A stretch of 6,776 bases of DNA from an uncultured Eubacteriales bacterium (GTDB lineage Bacteria; Bacillota_A; Clostridia; Christensenellales; Aristaeellaceae), in NCBI GenBank assembly GCA_902795555.1, contig CADBLV010000078.1, forward strand, positions 1 to 6,776, given 5' to 3'. The notes below the pieces were generated by a model, which saw only the letters and a list, made by a program, of their open reading frames with translations, was not told the origin of the DNA and made no database searches. Numbering within the stretch: the first letter of the stretch is position 1; each line of letters opens with the position of its first letter. Made by a program: the position numbers and the translations under genes. Shown here one piece after another: positions 5,662-6,776 of the stretch.

Positions 5662-5663
5662 AT
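5635..5663 (+). promoter_or_regulatory. Near-consensus sigma-A-type promoter for the lipoprotein gene
   Basis: TTGACA (5635-5640) and TATGAT (5658-5663, one mismatch to TATAAT) are separated by the ideal 17 bases. Transcription should start near 5670, giving a leader of about 55 bases before ATG 5724. The promoter shows that the lipoprotein gene is expressed independently of nifS-nifU. Confidence 0.85.
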
Positions 5664-5723
5664 GAAATCCCAGAAAATACCAGGAAAAACGAAGGAACCG
5701 CAATCGTAAAGGAGTTTTTGAGC

Positions 5724-6776
5724 ATGAAAAACAGGATTTATAGGGCGTTGGCCCTCTGTCTGCTGTTCATACTTGTCGCCGGATGCGCGGCAGCGGACGG
5801 CGAAAAGGTGCATACCTCCGGAGGATACAGCTATACACTGGATTCCTATGACAGAGCGACGCTTCTGACAGCGCCTGCCCCGGCGGATCCGTCCGAGCCG
5901 ATGGTGATCCCCGCCAAAATAAAAGGCCATCAGGTGACCTCTGTGGACGCAGCCTGCATTCCCGAGGATGTCGACGAAGTGCTGATGCCTCAGGGCGCCT
6001 TCATGCGCCATTACCAGAGGCAGTCGCATGAATTCCGGGCCTACTGGTATCTGGATTATGAAGGCATTCAGGAGATCGGCCGCGCCAACGAGGTCCCCAA
6101 CTGCTATGTGAAAAAGGGAGATTATCTGCTGACCGGATCTGCCTATCGCTATGCGCTGAGCGGAGACTGGGAGAAACTGGTTCAGGATTATTATCTCTAT
6201 CCCACCTCGGTTGGCGGGGCAAGAATCTGGATGGAAACATCTCCCGATTCCGTCACAAGCTATACCAGCGGGTCATACACCTATTTCAAAACGTCTCCGG
6301 AAACCGTGGCCATCTGCTATTTCCGCGATGAAGAGTCCAGAAAGATCAAAGTGCCCGAAACCCTGGACGGCCTGACCGTCGTCGCGCTCATGACCCGGTA
6401 TGGCTGGGGAAACGCGATCTACGCGCCCCTGGCCAAGGAGCTCGTCCTGCCCGCAACGCTGAAAATTGTCGGGGATTATGGGATCTACGCCCCGGAAGTG
6501 AAGGAGCTGACCCTTCCGGAAGGCCTGGAGGAAATCGGCGGATACAGCATCAATATGAATGGGCTTAAGAAGCTGACCCTGCCCTCCACGCTGAAGAAAA
6601 TCGGGCCGGGTGCTTTCAACGGGTCAAGAGGACTGAAGCAGATCACCATCCCGGCTAGCGTGGAAGAAATCGATCCCACGGCCTTTGAGGATCTTGAGAA
6701 AAAGAAGCTCACCATCTACGCGCCGAAGGGCAGCTATGCCGAATCCTTCGCCAAGAAGTACAAGTATAAGGTGAAG
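5724..6776 (+). CDS. Secreted lipoprotein with BspA-type leucine-rich repeats (3' end cut by window)
   Basis: The frame is open from ATG 5724 to the last base (351 codons, no stop). AAAGGAG (5708-5714) lies 9 bases before the ATG. Residues 1-21 are a lipoprotein signal peptide with lipobox VAGC, so C21 should be lipidated and the protein anchored outside the membrane. Two related modules follow. The first, residues 33-75, starts GGYSYT and ends in IPAKIKGHQVTSV; the second, 183-222, starts GSYTYF and ends in VPETLDGLTVVAL. A tyrosine- and tryptophan-rich stretch (about 95-180) between them is not recognised. Four LRR_5/BspA-type repeats of 22-23 residues come next (238-259, 260-281, 282-304, 305-327), each built on KxLTLPxxLxxIG. 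The final segment, IYAPKGSYAESFAKKYKYKVK, is the usual end of such proteins, so the stop is probably close beyond the window. Such repeats usually serve surface binding; the ligand here is unknown. Confidence 0.85.
   Translation, partial: MKNRIYRALALCLLFILVAGCAAADGEKVHTSGGYSYTLDSYDRATLLTAPAPADPSEPMVIPAKIKGHQVTSVDAACIPEDVDEVLMPQGAFMRHYQRQSHEFRAYWYLDYEGIQEIGRANEVPNCYVKKGDYLLTGSAYRYALSGDWEKLVQDYYLYPTSVGGARIWMETSPDSVTSYTSGSYTYFKTSPETVAICYFRDEESRKIKVPETLDGLTVVALMTRYGWGNAIYAPLAKELVLPATLKIVGDYGIYAPEVKELTLPEGLEEIGGYSINMNGLKKLTLPSTLKKIGPGAFNGSRGLKQITIPASVEEIDPTAFEDLEKKKLTIYAPKGSYAESFAKKYKYKVK

Noticed and set aside
5508..6029. 173-codon minus-strand frame over the lipoprotein promoter and 5' part of the gene
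   Set aside because: It runs against a plus-strand gene with promoter, ribosome site, lipobox and LRR modules. The antisense translation is featureless.

Overview
The window looks like a chromosomal stretch of a moderately GC-rich low-G+C-lineage relative, most plausibly an uncultured gut or rumen member of Clostridia. This rests on four things: Shine-Dalgarno sites of the AAAGGAG type before almost every gene, sigma-A-like promoters, a NifS/NifU pair of the clostridial type, and a lipoprotein with BspA-type leucine-rich repeats. The lineage is inference; there is no rRNA or other marker gene here. All genes are on the + strand, and nothing looks mobile.

Layout. (1) Bases 1-345 hold the 3' end of an O-acetylhomoserine sulfhydrylase gene (metY-type). 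(2) After 62 bases comes a compact polar amino-acid ABC transporter: permease (408-1067), permease (1048-1722, overlapping the first), ATPase (1727-2509) and periplasmic-type binding protein (2587-3432). The set resembles the PEB1 aspartate/glutamate system of Campylobacter. (3) Bases 3433-3566 are an unusual G-rich 3' untranslated stretch with a 34-base element present twice, followed by a strong terminator stem at 3567-3593. (4) A consensus promoter (3615-3644) drives a cysteine desulfurase gene starting at TTG 3688, followed by the NifU/IscU-type scaffold gene (4972-5352). (5) Bases 5353-5723 contain no gene: a series of small hairpins, a terminator (5476-5509), then a second near-consensus promoter (5635-5663) bracketed by a 9-base inverted repeat. 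(6) A secreted lipoprotein with leucine-rich repeats runs from 5724 to the end of the window and is not closed by a stop.

How the genes work together. MetY makes homocysteine from O-acetylhomoserine and sulfide. The transporter imports a polar amino acid. The NifS-type enzyme strips sulfur from cysteine and hands it to the NifU-type scaffold for Fe-S cluster assembly. The neighbourhood therefore has a sulfur/cysteine theme, which would suit a cyst(e)ine importer, but the binding protein's sequence is closer to the acidic amino-acid binder PEB1, so the substrate is left open. The lipoprotein appears unrelated and has its own promoter.

I see no convincing new multi-gene system. The points worth a second look are the duplicated G-rich element, the binding protein with no lipobox, the structured region after nifU, and the inverted repeat around the lipoprotein promoter.
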